From positions 62,001 to 126,000 of the forward strand of contig JASBVF010000044.1 of NCBI GenBank assembly GCA_030147525.1: a stretch of 64,000 bases of DNA. The letters run 5' to 3'. Below the pieces are notes generated by a model. It was not told where the DNA came from. It made no database searches and saw nothing but the letters and a program-made list of their open reading frames with translations. Made by a program: the position numbers and the translations under genes. Of the stretch, positions 35,812 to 45,251 are shown one piece after another (position 1 is the stretch's first letter; each line of letters begins with the position of its first letter). Source of the DNA: Bacteroidota bacterium (GTDB taxonomy: Bacteria > Bacteroidota > Bacteroidia > Chitinophagales > Saprospiraceae).

Positions 35812-36873
35812 CTACTTGACAGCGATCTGTTTTGTGAAATAAATTTTCTTGTCGATGCTGAAATAGTAATGGCCCTGGAAGTAAGCTGTGCCGTAGTAAA
35901 TCAAAGGGTCATAGGGCACACTGGCGGGGTAGATAATCTCCTGGGCTTTGCTGAAATCAGGTTTCTCAAGTTGGTAAGGTATGCCGAGCACCTCCTGCGT
36001 CAGCAACATGCCTCCAGTCACCTCCACCATGCGAAGACCCGAAGTTGGCTCCACTTTTTGCCAGGTAAGACCATTGTCATTGCTTACAGACAGGTCCGTG
36101 TTGCTGAAGCCCGTGATGTAAAGTTTGTTATTGAAAAAGAAAGCATCCCGCATCCATTGCGCAGAGATCTGTGTGACTTCGCCCTGTGGCGTAATTCTCC
36201 ATGCGCCTTCCCTTGCAGTCAGGTAAAAATTGCCATTTAAAAAGCGGAGATTGGACAGGTTTGCAAAATCAGCACTCAACTCATTCAGGTCAATACGATT
36301 GATGATGTTGACGCTGTTAAAGTCGCTGTGGCTCTGGTTCTGATTTATTTGAAACAGGAAAAACGCATACTTCCGGCTCGGGAAGACCCGTGTGGGCAAC
36401 AAAAAAAGCGTTCCGTCCTCGTTGAAGGCCCCAAGTGTTCGTGCCAGGAATTCGACTTCCAGAAAATTATCGGCCGGGCCGGCCAGGTCGTCAGCAAGAA
36501 ACGATACGATGGGTCCTGGATTTTTACAAAGGTGAAACTCCACGATTTGGCGGGTTTCGCTGTCGTTCGTCATTCGGACGAAAGTGTGCTGCGACAGAAC
36601 CGGAACACCTCGTGCGCCAAAAGTAGCATCGAGCTGGCGCTCCTCGATTAACTCGTTACTGGTGTTAAAACGGCAAAACTGGTTCTCTGAAAGGACGTAC
36701 AACTCGTCGCTGGTGGCGAAGAGTTTTTGGACGAGTCTTTCCGACTGGAAGTTGACGGTTTTCCAATCAGCTTCAGTATTGGTTGTTTGGTCGTCATCAA
36801 CCATAAAAGGGCGTTGGCAACCAACCATGAAAAAACAAGCAATCGCAAGGATGAGAGGGAGGAGGGTGTTCAT
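35812..36873 (-). CDS. Hypothetical lipoprotein, beta-propeller-like
   Basis: 353 aa with a lipobox FFMVGC (Cys19), so a surface or periplasmic lipoprotein. The mature region has repeated WD/Kelch-like blocks without a crisp consensus: ATSDELYVLSENQFCRFN, SNLRFLNGNFYLTAREGAWRIT, FFFNNKLYITGFSNTDLSVSNDNGLTWQKV (a BNR/Asp-box, about 265-280), and YYGTAYFQGHYYFSIDKKIYF. This suggests a six- or seven-bladed propeller. The function is unknown. It is monocistronic and divergent from the region before the PKD protease. Confidence 0.72.
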   Translation of the reverse strand: MNTLLPLILAIACFFMVGCQRPFMVDDDQTTNTEADWKTVNFQSERLVQKLFATSDELYVLSENQFCRFNTSNELIEERQLDATFGARGVPVLSQHTFVRMTNDSETRQIVEFHLCKNPGPIVSFLADDLAGPADNFLEVEFLARTLGAFNEDGTLFLLPTRVFPSRKYAFFLFQINQNQSHSDFNSVNIINRIDLNELSADFANLSNLRFLNGNFYLTAREGAWRITPQGEVTQISAQWMRDAFFFNNKLYITGFSNTDLSVSNDNGLTWQKVEPTSGLRMVEVTGGMLLTQEVLGIPYQLEKPDFSKAQEIIYPASVPYDPLIYYGTAYFQGHYYFSIDKKIYFTKQIAVK

Positions 36874-37438
36874 GCGTCCTGTTTAAAAAGTGGTGATTAA
36901 ATCGAAAGTCTTTAAAGAGCTGTAATCCAAAAATAACAAATCACAGGCAAAAAAGCGCAAATTTATAGCAATTGAATTAATGCAGCTCATTTATCAATCT
37001 TCCCTTTCAGATGCTGATGATGAAAAAACTGATGAAAAGCCCGTTACTTTTTTCATTGATCGCATTATTCTGGTTCATTTCCAGTGTTTTTTATTTAAAT
37101 GTGTTTGTTGCTGGAAAAATGGATTTGATTTTTATTGTATTTCGGTTTTCAACCAAATCAGCTTAGCACGGTTTTGGTGGTGGGGTGCCGAAGCAATCTT
37201 TTAATTCTTCAAGTCAGACAGATGACAAATAATATCAATTGGCTCCTTCCCAAGTGGCGTAAATACTGTTTTAATACTGTATTTTTGACCTCATTTTCAT
37301 CCGGCTTTTATCTCCTGCCCCTTAAGCTGACTGTTCAACTTCCCAGGCCAAATTTTAAGTATCCTTGAAGGCAATCCTCCAGAAAGCTTAATTCTTCAAT
37401 TATTATCATAGCTCAAACAAACTAATCCTCATTCACAC
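36874..37438. other. 565-bp AT-rich intergenic region
   Basis: Between a lipoprotein gene (minus) and the PKD protease gene (plus). It contains one small candidate ORF (37017-37166, listed separately). No consensus TAnnTTTG promoter, repeat or RNA gene was recognised. It probably holds the promoter of the large protease, whose leader may be long. Confidence 0.4.
37017..37166 (+). CDS. Possible 49-aa membrane microprotein
   Basis: ATG at 37017, TAG at 37164. The peptide starts MMKKLMKSPLLFSLIALFWF and continues ISSVFYLNVFVAGKMDLIFI, with one or two hydrophobic helices and a positively charged start. It could be a genuine small membrane protein, the signal-peptide remnant of a lost gene, or chance in AT-rich DNA. 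There is no similarity I know. Confidence 0.25.
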   Translation: MMKKLMKSPLLFSLIALFWFISSVFYLNVFVAGKMDLIFIVFRFSTKSA

Positions 37439-40400
37439 ATGATGCGTAACATTACTATTCTCTTACTCTTGCTACTGACGTTCTCCGCTTTTTCGCAAAA
37501 AGCAGAATTTCAGGGTAATCCGATCAAGTCGCTGGGAGATCCTGCCCTGGATGCTCAATTCAACCAGTGGGAGATTTATCAACTGGACATTCTTGCTTTC
37601 GACAACTTTGTCAAAAATGCCGGATCAAGCATGGAGTTCAGCCTGAAATTTGGCACTCAGAACTGGGATATCCAACTGGAGCCAAGAGATATTCGGGGGC
37701 CAAACTATGTGCTCTCCGTACTTTCTGACAAAGGTGTCCAATACCTGACTCCCGGGGAAAATATTACCTTCAGAGGGCAACTCCAGGGAAAAAACGGCGG
37801 AGCTGTCAGTCTGACTATTTACAAGGATTTTCTTTACGGGTTTGTCGAGAAAGGTGGCGACTACTTTTTTATCGAGCCGCTGTGGTACTTCAAGCCAGAT
37901 GCTCCGAAAGACAGATTTGTAATCTACGCAGCCTCTGATGTCAAGCCAAAACCCGGAGCCAAGTGTGGTTTTGATGAAATGTTGCAGCATGCCCCGCATG
38001 CTGAAGAATTGCTGGAAGGTCCGACAGTTGGTGCTGAGAAAATGGGCTGTAAGGAAGTAGACCTGGCTATTGCCTCCGATTTATCCATGTACAACAAGTA
38101 CGGCTCTGTATTCGCTGTTGAGTTTCACAACATCGGCGTAATGAACAATGTGCAGACCAACTACGACAACGAGTTCAACGATGAGTTGTCATTCGTGATC
38201 GTCGAGCAGTTTGTGGTTGAACCCCCGGCTACCGATCCATGGACGAACTCCACTAATGCTGCCGCATTACTGAATAGCTTTACTGCCTGGGGCCCTACCG
38301 GGTTTTCCCAGGTACATGATCTGGGCCAGCTTTGGACTGACCGTGACTTTCAGGGCGGAACCATTGGCATCGCATGGTTAAGCGCTGTATGTACTTCCAG
38401 CCGCTACCACTGCCTTCAGGATTTTTCATCTAATGCCAACCTGTTACGGGTGCTGACAGCCCACGAAATCGGGCACAACTTCAGTGCCACACATGATGCT
38501 TCCGGAAGCCCGACCATCATGGCCCCGGCTGTGAACAATACCAACAGTTGGTCGTCTCAGTCTATCAGCCAGATTAACAGCTATTACCCGACTCGGCCTT
38601 GTTTGACAAATTGTGCCTCTCTGCAGCCGCCTGTTGCCAGTTTCACTGCATCGCCAAGCTCAGGATGCGCACCGCTGGTCGTGACTTACTCGGACAACTC
38701 TCAAAACAGTCCGACCTCCTGGAACTGGACTTTCCCCGGAGGAAGCCCAAGCTCTTCCACCCAGCAAAACCCGACGGTAACCTATGCCACACCCGGCTCC
38801 TATAGTGCTACCCTGACGGTAACCAACGCTGCCGGCAGCAACTCTCAAACACAAAACGGCATCGTCAACGTACAGACCTCACCTACTTCATCCTTTACTT
38901 TTTCCAATGTAGGGCTGACGGTTATTTTTACAAATACATCGACGCCGGGAGCAACTAACTTTCTTTGGGATTTCGGAGATGGGAACACCAGCACACAGGA
39001 AAATCCGATTCACACTTACGCAGTGGATGGGTACTACACTGTGACGCTGTCTGCCAGCAATGCCTGCGGATCAATCCCGGCCAGCAGCGTAATTGCTGTT
39101 TTCACCACACCGACGGCAGGCTTCTTCGCTACGCCAACCTCAGGATGCGCAGGCATGACGGTTGCTTTTTCTGATCAAAGTTCATCTAATACTACCAACT
39201 GGAACTGGAGTTTCCCCGGAGGAACACCCTCCACTTCCACGCAGCAAAACCCGATCGTTACTTACGCCTCTCCGGGGACGTATTCCGTATCGCTGACTGC
39301 TTCGAACCCGGCTGGGTCCAATACTTTTTCACAACCGAACTACATCACGGTCAATACCATTCCCACGCCTGGATTCACTTACTCAGTGAGTGGAAATACG
39401 GTCACATTTACCAACAACTCGACCAACGCCACCAGTTACAGCTGGAACTTTGGTGATGGACAAACCAGCACTGCTGCGAATCCGACACATACCTATTCCG
39501 GCAATGGTACTTACACCGTCACACTGACAGCTACCAACAACTGCGGTCCGGCGACCACCTCTCAAACCGTTACGATCCTGCTGCCTCCAACAGCTGGGTT
39601 TACAGCCAGCACGACTTCCGGTTGTGCGCCGCTCACCGTTGAGTATAACAGCAGTACTTCCGAAAATGCAACGGCGTACGTCTGGTCATTTCCCGGTGGT
39701 ACGCCTTCCAACTCGGCATCGGCCAACCCGACGGTTGTTTACAATACGCCCGGTGTTTACAATGTAACATTGATTGTGTCAAACTCTGCGGGTAACGACA
39801 CACTTACCCAAACGAATTACATCAACGTTGCTCCGCAACCAACGCCAGGCTTTACCAGCAGCGTGAGCGGGCTGACGGCTACGTTTACCAATACCTCAAC
39901 CAATGCGACGAGTTACTTCTGGGATTTTGGCGACAGCCAAACAAGCACCCAAACCAATCCGACGCACACCTACGCCGAAGACGGCACCTACACGGTGACG
40001 CTGAGCGCTACAAATAACTGCGGAACGGTGACGACCACGCAAACCGTGACGATCGTAACACCGCCTACCGCTGGTTTTTCATCCAACGTAACTTCAGGCT
40101 GTGCACCGCTGACGGTTCAGTTTTCAAATGAATCTTCAGAGAATGCTACCGGGTTCGCATGGGAATTCCCCGGCGGAACGCCTGCAACTTCCTCAGTTGA
40201 AAATCCAACAGTTACCTACTCATCGGCAGGCTCTTACACTGTGACGCTGACCGTGACCAATGCTGCCGGCCAGAATACGATAACTCAAACGAATTACATC
40301 GTCGTCACCACCACGCCGGTAGCCGGGTTCAACGTTGCAACGAATAACGCAACGGCCACATTCACCAATACTTCCACCAACGCTACGAGCTACAACTGGG

Positions 40401-43204
40401 ACTTTGGCGATGGCCAGTCAAGTACCTCCTCCGATCCCGTACACACCTACGCCGAAGATGGTACCTACACGGTGACACTGAGCGCCACGAATAACTGCGG
40501 AACGGTGACGACCACGCAAACCGTAACGATCGTAACGCCGCCTACCGCTGGTTTTTCATCTAACGTAACTTCAGGTTGCGCACCGCTGACGGTTCAGTTT
40601 TCAAATGAATCATCAGAGAATGCCACCGGGTTCGAGTGGGAATTCCCCGGCGGAACGCCTGCAACTTCTACAGCTGAAAATCCAACCGTGACCTACTCAA
40701 CGGCAGGCTCCTACACTGTGACGCTGACCGTGACCAATGCTGCCGGGCAGAATACGACCACGGAAACGAACTACGTCGTTGTGTCGACGGTTCCGGCTGC
40801 CGGGTTCACTGCCACTACAAACGTGTTTGTGGCGAATTTCACCAATACGACTGCGAACGGTACGAGCTACAGCTGGGACTTTGGCGATGGTGAAACAAGC
40901 ACCTCCGCCAATCCGGTGCATACCTACGCCGCAGATGGTATCTACACGGTAACGCTGACGGCGACGAACGCCTGTGGCACGGATACATTCACGCAGGATG
41001 TTGAAATTACTTCACTGCCACAAGCTGGCTTTTCTGCCAGTGCAACCACCGGTTGTGCACCTTTCACCGTGCAGTTCAACGATCAATCGTCTTCTAACAC
41101 CACGGAATGGAACTGGAGCTTTCCCGGCGGTACGCCATCCAGCTCAACAGCCCAGAACCCGACTGTGACTTACAATGCTGTAGGCACCTACACCGTCACG
41201 CTGACAGTCAGCAACAGCTTGGGTGAAAACACCGTGACGCAGACAAACTACATCACCGTCAATACCACGCCAACTGCCGGTTTCACCAGCAGCACGAACT
41301 TGCTGACGGCTACTTTTGAAAATACTTCCGCCGGCGCAACCAGCTACGAGTGGGATTTTGGTGACGGTGAAACGAGTACCGAGGAAGATCCGTCGCATAC
41401 CTACGCCGAAGACGGCAACTACACCGTTACGCTTACGGCAACCAACGCATGCGGCTCTGTCACTTCCACACAGACAGTGGTAGTTGTTTCACTGCCAACG
41501 GCTGGCTTTTCTGCCAGTGCAACGGCCGGTTGTGCACCGTTTACCGTTCAGTTTACCAATGAGTCTTCTGAAAACGCCACTTCGTTTGCATGGCAATTCC
41601 CGGGTGGCATGCCTGCTACTTCCACAGCGGAAAACCCGTCGGTAACCTACTCAACAGCAGGGACCTACACTGTGACGTTGACCGTGAGCAACGCTGCCGG
41701 ACAGGATGTCGTCACCCAAACGGATCTGATCGTGGTCGATGATGTGCCTGTGGCTGGCTTCTCGGGTAGTGTAAACGAGCTGACGGTTACCTTCACCAAT
41801 AATACAACCAATGCGACCAGCTACGAGTGGAGCTTTGGCGATGGTGAAACGAGCACGGAAGAAAATCCGTCGCATACCTACGCCGAGGATGGAGTTTACG
41901 AAGTGATTTTGATCGCAACCAATGGATGTGGTTCCGTCACAGTGAAGGAAGTTTTCACCATCGTGACACCACCTACGGCAGGTTTCAGCGCTGTTGAAAC
42001 GACTGGCTGTGCTCCGTTTACGGTAGAATTCAGTAATGAATCCTCAGAGAATGCAGCGAGTTTCTCCTGGTCATTCCCCGGTGGCTCACCTGCTACCTCC
42101 ACGGAAGAAAACCCAGTAGTCACTTACAATGCAGCCGGTACGTACAGTGTTACGCTGACGGTTTCCAATGCTGCTGGCGATGATACTTTTACGCTGACGG
42201 ACTACGTATCGGTTAAACCGATGCCGGCTGCCAATTTCACTTTTGCAGTGAATGGCTCGACTGTCGATTTCACAAATACTTCCAGCAATGCGGCGAGCTA
42301 CGTTTGGAATTTCGGAGATGGCGAAAGCTCAACCGACCTGGATGCGCAGCATACCTACCAGATGGACGGCGTTTATACCGTGACGCTTACAGCCACCAAC
42401 GATTGTGGCAGCGTAACGGTAACCAAAACGGTAGTTATCGCTACCATGGGCCCGATCGCCGCATTCACGGCTTCAAATACAACCGGCTGCGCACCGCTGA
42501 CGGTGGTGTTTGAAAACCTGTCTTCTGCCAACTCCGAATCCTATGAATGGAGCTTCCCCGGTGGTGAACCTTCTACTTCAACGGCTGCTAACCCAACTGT
42601 TGTTTACAGTACACCGGGCGTGTACGATGTGACCCTGACGGCTATCAACGGGCAGGGTAGTAACACCGTCACGCAGACGAGCCTTGTGGTAGTCAACGGC
42701 GTTCCGTCAACCAGCTTTAACCATACCGTTGGTGACAGCGGCACCGTGACTTTCACCAACACTTCCACAGGAGCTACAACCTACAAGTGGGAATTTGGCG
42801 ACGGTGAAACCAGCACCGAGGAAAACCCGGTGCATACCTACTCGCAAAGTGGTGAATACATGGTCACGCTGACGGCAGAAAACGGATGCGGTTTCAGCAG
42901 CTCTACGATCACAGTTCAGGTGATGGTGACGAGCGTTGGTGAAATCCCCGGCATCAGTGAGTTCAACGTATTCCCGAACCCGAACAGCGGCCGTTTCACC
43001 ATGACGCTGAAGGGCGAGCCGCAGACTTCGTTGGAACTGAGCTTTACCAACGTACTCGGCCAGCGCCTGCTCAACGAAAAAGCAGACTTCCGCTCCGGCC
43101 AGATCAGCCGGGAGTTTTCATTCGGACAACTGCCTGCGGGCATGTACATCCTCCAGGTGAAATCCGGCGACAAAGCGATTTTCAGGAAACTGATTATAGA
43201 GTAA
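37439..43204 (+). CDS. T9SS-secreted reprolysin-like metalloprotease with 18 PKD domains
   Basis: 1921 aa with a signal peptide (ITILLLLLLTFSAFSQ). A propeptide-like region (about 20-190) is followed by an M12B-like zinc protease domain with H342-E-I-G-H346-N-F-S349-A-T-H352-D and Met-turn M361. The Gly of HExxHxxGxxH is replaced by Ser349. From about 395 to 1838 there are 18 PKD domains in nine alternating A-B pairs. A types have a Cys (SGCAPLTV) and SFPGG; B types have WDFGDG and an NxCG end. The last 80 residues (FNVFPNPNSGRF to KLIIE) are a type A T9SS sorting domain. It is probably exported and attached to the surface as a protease or adhesin, with PKD domains forming a long stalk. Segments at 39968 and 40445 are near-identical, a recent 477-bp duplication. 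Confidence 0.92.
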   Translation: MMRNITILLLLLLTFSAFSQKAEFQGNPIKSLGDPALDAQFNQWEIYQLDILAFDNFVKNAGSSMEFSLKFGTQNWDIQLEPRDIRGPNYVLSVLSDKGVQYLTPGENITFRGQLQGKNGGAVSLTIYKDFLYGFVEKGGDYFFIEPLWYFKPDAPKDRFVIYAASDVKPKPGAKCGFDEMLQHAPHAEELLEGPTVGAEKMGCKEVDLAIASDLSMYNKYGSVFAVEFHNIGVMNNVQTNYDNEFNDELSFVIVEQFVVEPPATDPWTNSTNAAALLNSFTAWGPTGFSQVHDLGQLWTDRDFQGGTIGIAWLSAVCTSSRYHCLQDFSSNANLLRVLTAHEIGHNFSATHDASGSPTIMAPAVNNTNSWSSQSISQINSYYPTRPCLTNCASLQPPVASFTASPSSGCAPLVVTYSDNSQNSPTSWNWTFPGGSPSSSTQQNPTVTYATPGSYSATLTVTNAAGSNSQTQNGIVNVQTSPTSSFTFSNVGLTVIFTNTSTPGATNFLWDFGDGNTSTQENPIHTYAVDGYYTVTLSASNACGSIPASSVIAVFTTPTAGFFATPTSGCAGMTVAFSDQSSSNTTNWNWSFPGGTPSTSTQQNPIVTYASPGTYSVSLTASNPAGSNTFSQPNYITVNTIPTPGFTYSVSGNTVTFTNNSTNATSYSWNFGDGQTSTAANPTHTYSGNGTYTVTLTATNNCGPATTSQTVTILLPPTAGFTASTTSGCAPLTVEYNSSTSENATAYVWSFPGGTPSNSASANPTVVYNTPGVYNVTLIVSNSAGNDTLTQTNYINVAPQPTPGFTSSVSGLTATFTNTSTNATSYFWDFGDSQTSTQTNPTHTYAEDGTYTVTLSATNNCGTVTTTQTVTIVTPPTAGFSSNVTSGCAPLTVQFSNESSENATGFAWEFPGGTPATSSVENPTVTYSSAGSYTVTLTVTNAAGQNTITQTNYIVVTTTPVAGFNVATNNATATFTNTSTNATSYNWDFGDGQSSTSSDPVHTYAEDGTYTVTLSATNNCGTVTTTQTVTIVTPPTAGFSSNVTSGCAPLTVQFSNESSENATGFEWEFPGGTPATSTAENPTVTYSTAGSYTVTLTVTNAAGQNTTTETNYVVVSTVPAAGFTATTNVFVANFTNTTANGTSYSWDFGDGETSTSANPVHTYAADGIYTVTLTATNACGTDTFTQDVEITSLPQAGFSASATTGCAPFTVQFNDQSSSNTTEWNWSFPGGTPSSSTAQNPTVTYNAVGTYTVTLTVSNSLGENTVTQTNYITVNTTPTAGFTSSTNLLTATFENTSAGATSYEWDFGDGETSTEEDPSHTYAEDGNYTVTLTATNACGSVTSTQTVVVVSLPTAGFSASATAGCAPFTVQFTNESSENATSFAWQFPGGMPATSTAENPSVTYSTAGTYTVTLTVSNAAGQDVVTQTDLIVVDDVPVAGFSGSVNELTVTFTNNTTNATSYEWSFGDGETSTEENPSHTYAEDGVYEVILIATNGCGSVTVKEVFTIVTPPTAGFSAVETTGCAPFTVEFSNESSENAASFSWSFPGGSPATSTEENPVVTYNAAGTYSVTLTVSNAAGDDTFTLTDYVSVKPMPAANFTFAVNGSTVDFTNTSSNAASYVWNFGDGESSTDLDAQHTYQMDGVYTVTLTATNDCGSVTVTKTVVIATMGPIAAFTASNTTGCAPLTVVFENLSSANSESYEWSFPGGEPSTSTAANPTVVYSTPGVYDVTLTAINGQGSNTVTQTSLVVVNGVPSTSFNHTVGDSGTVTFTNTSTGATTYKWEFGDGETSTEENPVHTYSQSGEYMVTLTAENGCGFSSSTITVQVMVTSVGEIPGISEFNVFPNPNSGRFTMTLKGEPQTSLELSFTNVLGQRLLNEKADFRSGQISREFSFGQLPAGMYILQVKSGDKAIFRKLIIE

Positions 43205-43228
43205 GAAAAACCTGTATGAAATCAACGG

Positions 43229-43260
43229 GGGCTTCAACCGGAAGGTTGAGGCCCTTTGTT
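43229..43260 (+). terminator. Terminator after the PKD protease
   Basis: GGGCTTCAACC / GGTTGAGGCCC (11 bp, one G-T pair) with a GGAA tetraloop and a short T-rich tail, 24 nt after the stop. Confidence 0.8.
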
Positions 43261-43261
43261 G

Positions 43262-43292
43262 TTTGGCTGTTTTAGCGGATGTGCTACTTTTA
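43262..43292 (+). promoter_or_regulatory. Promoter of the DUF4348-like gene
   Basis: TTTG at 43262-43265, 19 nt, TACTTTTA at 43285-43292 (last base differs from TAnnTTTG). Leader about 95 nt. Confidence 0.5.
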
Positions 43293-43393
43293 CCTGCTTT
43301 TTATAAAATATAGTACACAAAATTTCCGATACAAAATGTGAAGGTCAGCGCCTTTCAGACTTCTACATTCTGCATCGAAAACACAATATTTTA

Positions 43394-43840
43394 ATGAAAT
43401 ACATCACCCTGCTTTTCCTGCTTTTCCTGTTTTCTTGTAAAAACGATTCTCATTCCCATTCCCATGCTTCGGCTGAGGAGACTTCTGCGTCAGCGGTGCT
43501 GCCGGAGGGCTTTGCCGATTTTTACCAAAAATTTCACAGCGACAGTCTCTACCAGGTCGAGCATATCGTCTTTCCGCTGGAGGGGTTACCCGACCATGCC
43601 GACAGCCTTGCGATTGTAAATGAGGATTTCCGCTGGCAGGCTGAAGACTGGCAGATGCAGCGGCAGTTTGATTTTGAAATGAGCGAATTCCGCCGTCACA
43701 TCGTCCCGGTCAATGACATGATGGTGCTGGAACGCATCGTTCACCAAAGCGGAGAGTTTGGCATGGTGCGCCGTTTTGCCTTGCTTGGCGGGGAGTGGCA
43801 TCTGATTTACTACGCCGGCATGAACCGGCTGGCGAAATGA
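43394..43840 (+). CDS. Small lipoprotein, DUF4348-like
   Basis: 148 aa with lipobox LFLFSC (Cys15), followed by a His/Ser tract (NDSHSHSHAS) that could bind metal. The rest, FADFYQKFHSDSLYQVEHIVFPLEGLPDH through RRFALLGGEWHLIYYAGMN, resembles DUF4348, an NTF2-like extracytoplasmic domain with no known ligand. It may form an operon with the next gene (63 nt). Confidence 0.75.
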   Translation: MKYITLLFLLFLFSCKNDSHSHSHASAEETSASAVLPEGFADFYQKFHSDSLYQVEHIVFPLEGLPDHADSLAIVNEDFRWQAEDWQMQRQFDFEMSEFRRHIVPVNDMMVLERIVHQSGEFGMVRRFALLGGEWHLIYYAGMNRLAK

Positions 43841-43903
43841 TCACAGTGGACGGTCACGCCGTGCTCCTTTCACCGTAAACCTTCCACCAAAAAAAATCCA
43901 ACT

Positions 43904-44719
43904 ATGCTTTCAAAAGCTCTCATCGCCCCCTTTGTTTTTGGCGCATTGATTTTCCTTTACCTGGCCTGGGATGTCGGGTCGAGCTATGCCATCTATATGG
44001 TGCCTTGCGTCATCGGAATTGCAGTTGTTTACATGCTCAGCCCGCAGATCGACTGGTGGTGGCACCAGCGCAGACCGCCTGAGTTGCCAGCAATGCTTCG
44101 TCATTTGATCAATACACAATTTCCGTTTTACCAAAAACTGACGGTGGAGGAGAAAACCCGCTTCCGCAATCGCATGGTTTGGTACATGGAAGCAAACGAG
44201 TTCATGGCGCAGGGCATGGAAGAGGTGCCTTTGGATGTGAAGGGGGTAATTGCCGCTACGGTGGTGCAGCTGACTTTTGGGCAGGAAGATTACCGTCTGA
44301 GTAAGTTCGAACACATCATCGTATATCCACATCCATTTCCCTCACCGCAGTACCCTGAGCAGTGGCATGCGTCTGAAATTTTTGAGGAGGACGGTGTGAT
44401 CATGTTCTCCGCCGAGCAGTTGATGCCGGCGTTTTTACAGCCGCAGCGCTTTTTTTCCGTCGGGTTGTACGAGTACGCACGGGTGTTTCGCCGGTGCTAT
44501 CCCGGCGTGGTTTTTCCGGTTTTTGATGAAAACAGCTGGGCTGCACTGGAGCAGGTGAGTGGTTTTCAAAAAAGCTATGTCGAAAAATGGGTTGGCTTGA
44601 CCGATCTCGACGTTACTGCTGTAGCGGTGGTGTACTTTTTTGTTTTTTCTGAAAAATTCAAATCCCTTTTGCCGGAGGCATACGAAAAGTTAGCTGCTAT
44701 TTTTCAACAGCGACCCTAA
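43904..44719 (+). CDS. MtfA-like (M90) membrane protein lacking the zinc-binding motif
   Basis: 271 aa. Two N-terminal helices (about 5-22 and 27-45) are followed by a cytoplasmic domain with the MtfA/DgsA-like layout: LTVEEKTRFRNRMVWYMEANEF, VIAATVVQLTFG (about 114-126), HIIVYPHPFPSP and VFSEKFKSLLPEAYEKL at the end. Where MtfA peptidases have HExxH, this protein has LYEYARVFR (about 188-196): both His are lost, Glu190 remains. It is probably catalytically inactive. Its stop overlaps that of the convergent DoxX gene by 3 bases. Confidence 0.8.
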   Translation: MLSKALIAPFVFGALIFLYLAWDVGSSYAIYMVPCVIGIAVVYMLSPQIDWWWHQRRPPELPAMLRHLINTQFPFYQKLTVEEKTRFRNRMVWYMEANEFMAQGMEEVPLDVKGVIAATVVQLTFGQEDYRLSKFEHIIVYPHPFPSPQYPEQWHASEIFEEDGVIMFSAEQLMPAFLQPQRFFSVGLYEYARVFRRCYPGVVFPVFDENSWAALEQVSGFQKSYVEKWVGLTDLDVTAVAVVYFFVFSEKFKSLLPEAYEKLAAIFQQRP

Positions 44720-45135
44720 TCCCACTTGCCTTTTCCTTTGGAAAGGCTGTATTTTCCGGCACCCAGCAGTGCTGCGGCCATGCCGCCGAGCAAAATCAAA
44801 ACATTCAGCTCGATCATCCAGCCGCCAAAATCGTTGAGCTGAAAAGCGAGGTCCCGGTGAGCCACGACGACTGTCATCAGCATATTGAGCGCCACCAGCA
44901 GACCGGCAGGCCGGGTGAATTTTCCAAGTATCAGCATCAGCGGGGCCAACAATTCGCCGATGAAAGTGCCGTAAGCCAACCAGCCGGGGAAGCCATTGGT
45001 TGCAACCTGTTCAACCGTGGCAGTTATGCCGCCTTCAAGTTTCCATAAGCCATGCAGGAGCAGGATGAAACCAACGCCGAGACGAAGGGTAAGTTTGCCG
45101 AGGTCAGGATGGTCGAGAAATTTGTCTGTATTCAT
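44716..45135 (-). CDS. DoxX-family membrane protein
   Basis: 139 aa from the ATG at 45135 (MNTDKFLDHPDLGKLTLR). A frame extension upstream to 45201 lacks family features. Four helices: RLGVGFILLLHGLWKL, WLAYGTFIGELLAPLMLILG, PAGLLVALNMLMTVVVAH and MIELNVLILLGGMAAALLG. The GELLAPLMLILG and R-L-x-x-G start are characteristic of DoxX/DoxD-like proteins, linked in some species to thiol-redox membrane complexes. The role here is unknown. It is convergent with the MtfA-like gene. Confidence 0.87.
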   Translation of the reverse strand: MNTDKFLDHPDLGKLTLRLGVGFILLLHGLWKLEGGITATVEQVATNGFPGWLAYGTFIGELLAPLMLILGKFTRPAGLLVALNMLMTVVVAHRDLAFQLNDFGGWMIELNVLILLGGMAAALLGAGKYSLSKGKGKWD

Positions 45136-45251
45136 TAGCAAGGCGTTTTTAGTGAAACTTTGACCAAAAATAGGCTTCCCGTTGATTTTTGGCGCAATCA
45201 AAAACTTTTAGCCCGGGCCTTTGTCTAACTTCCGGACTAAAAAATTTCACC

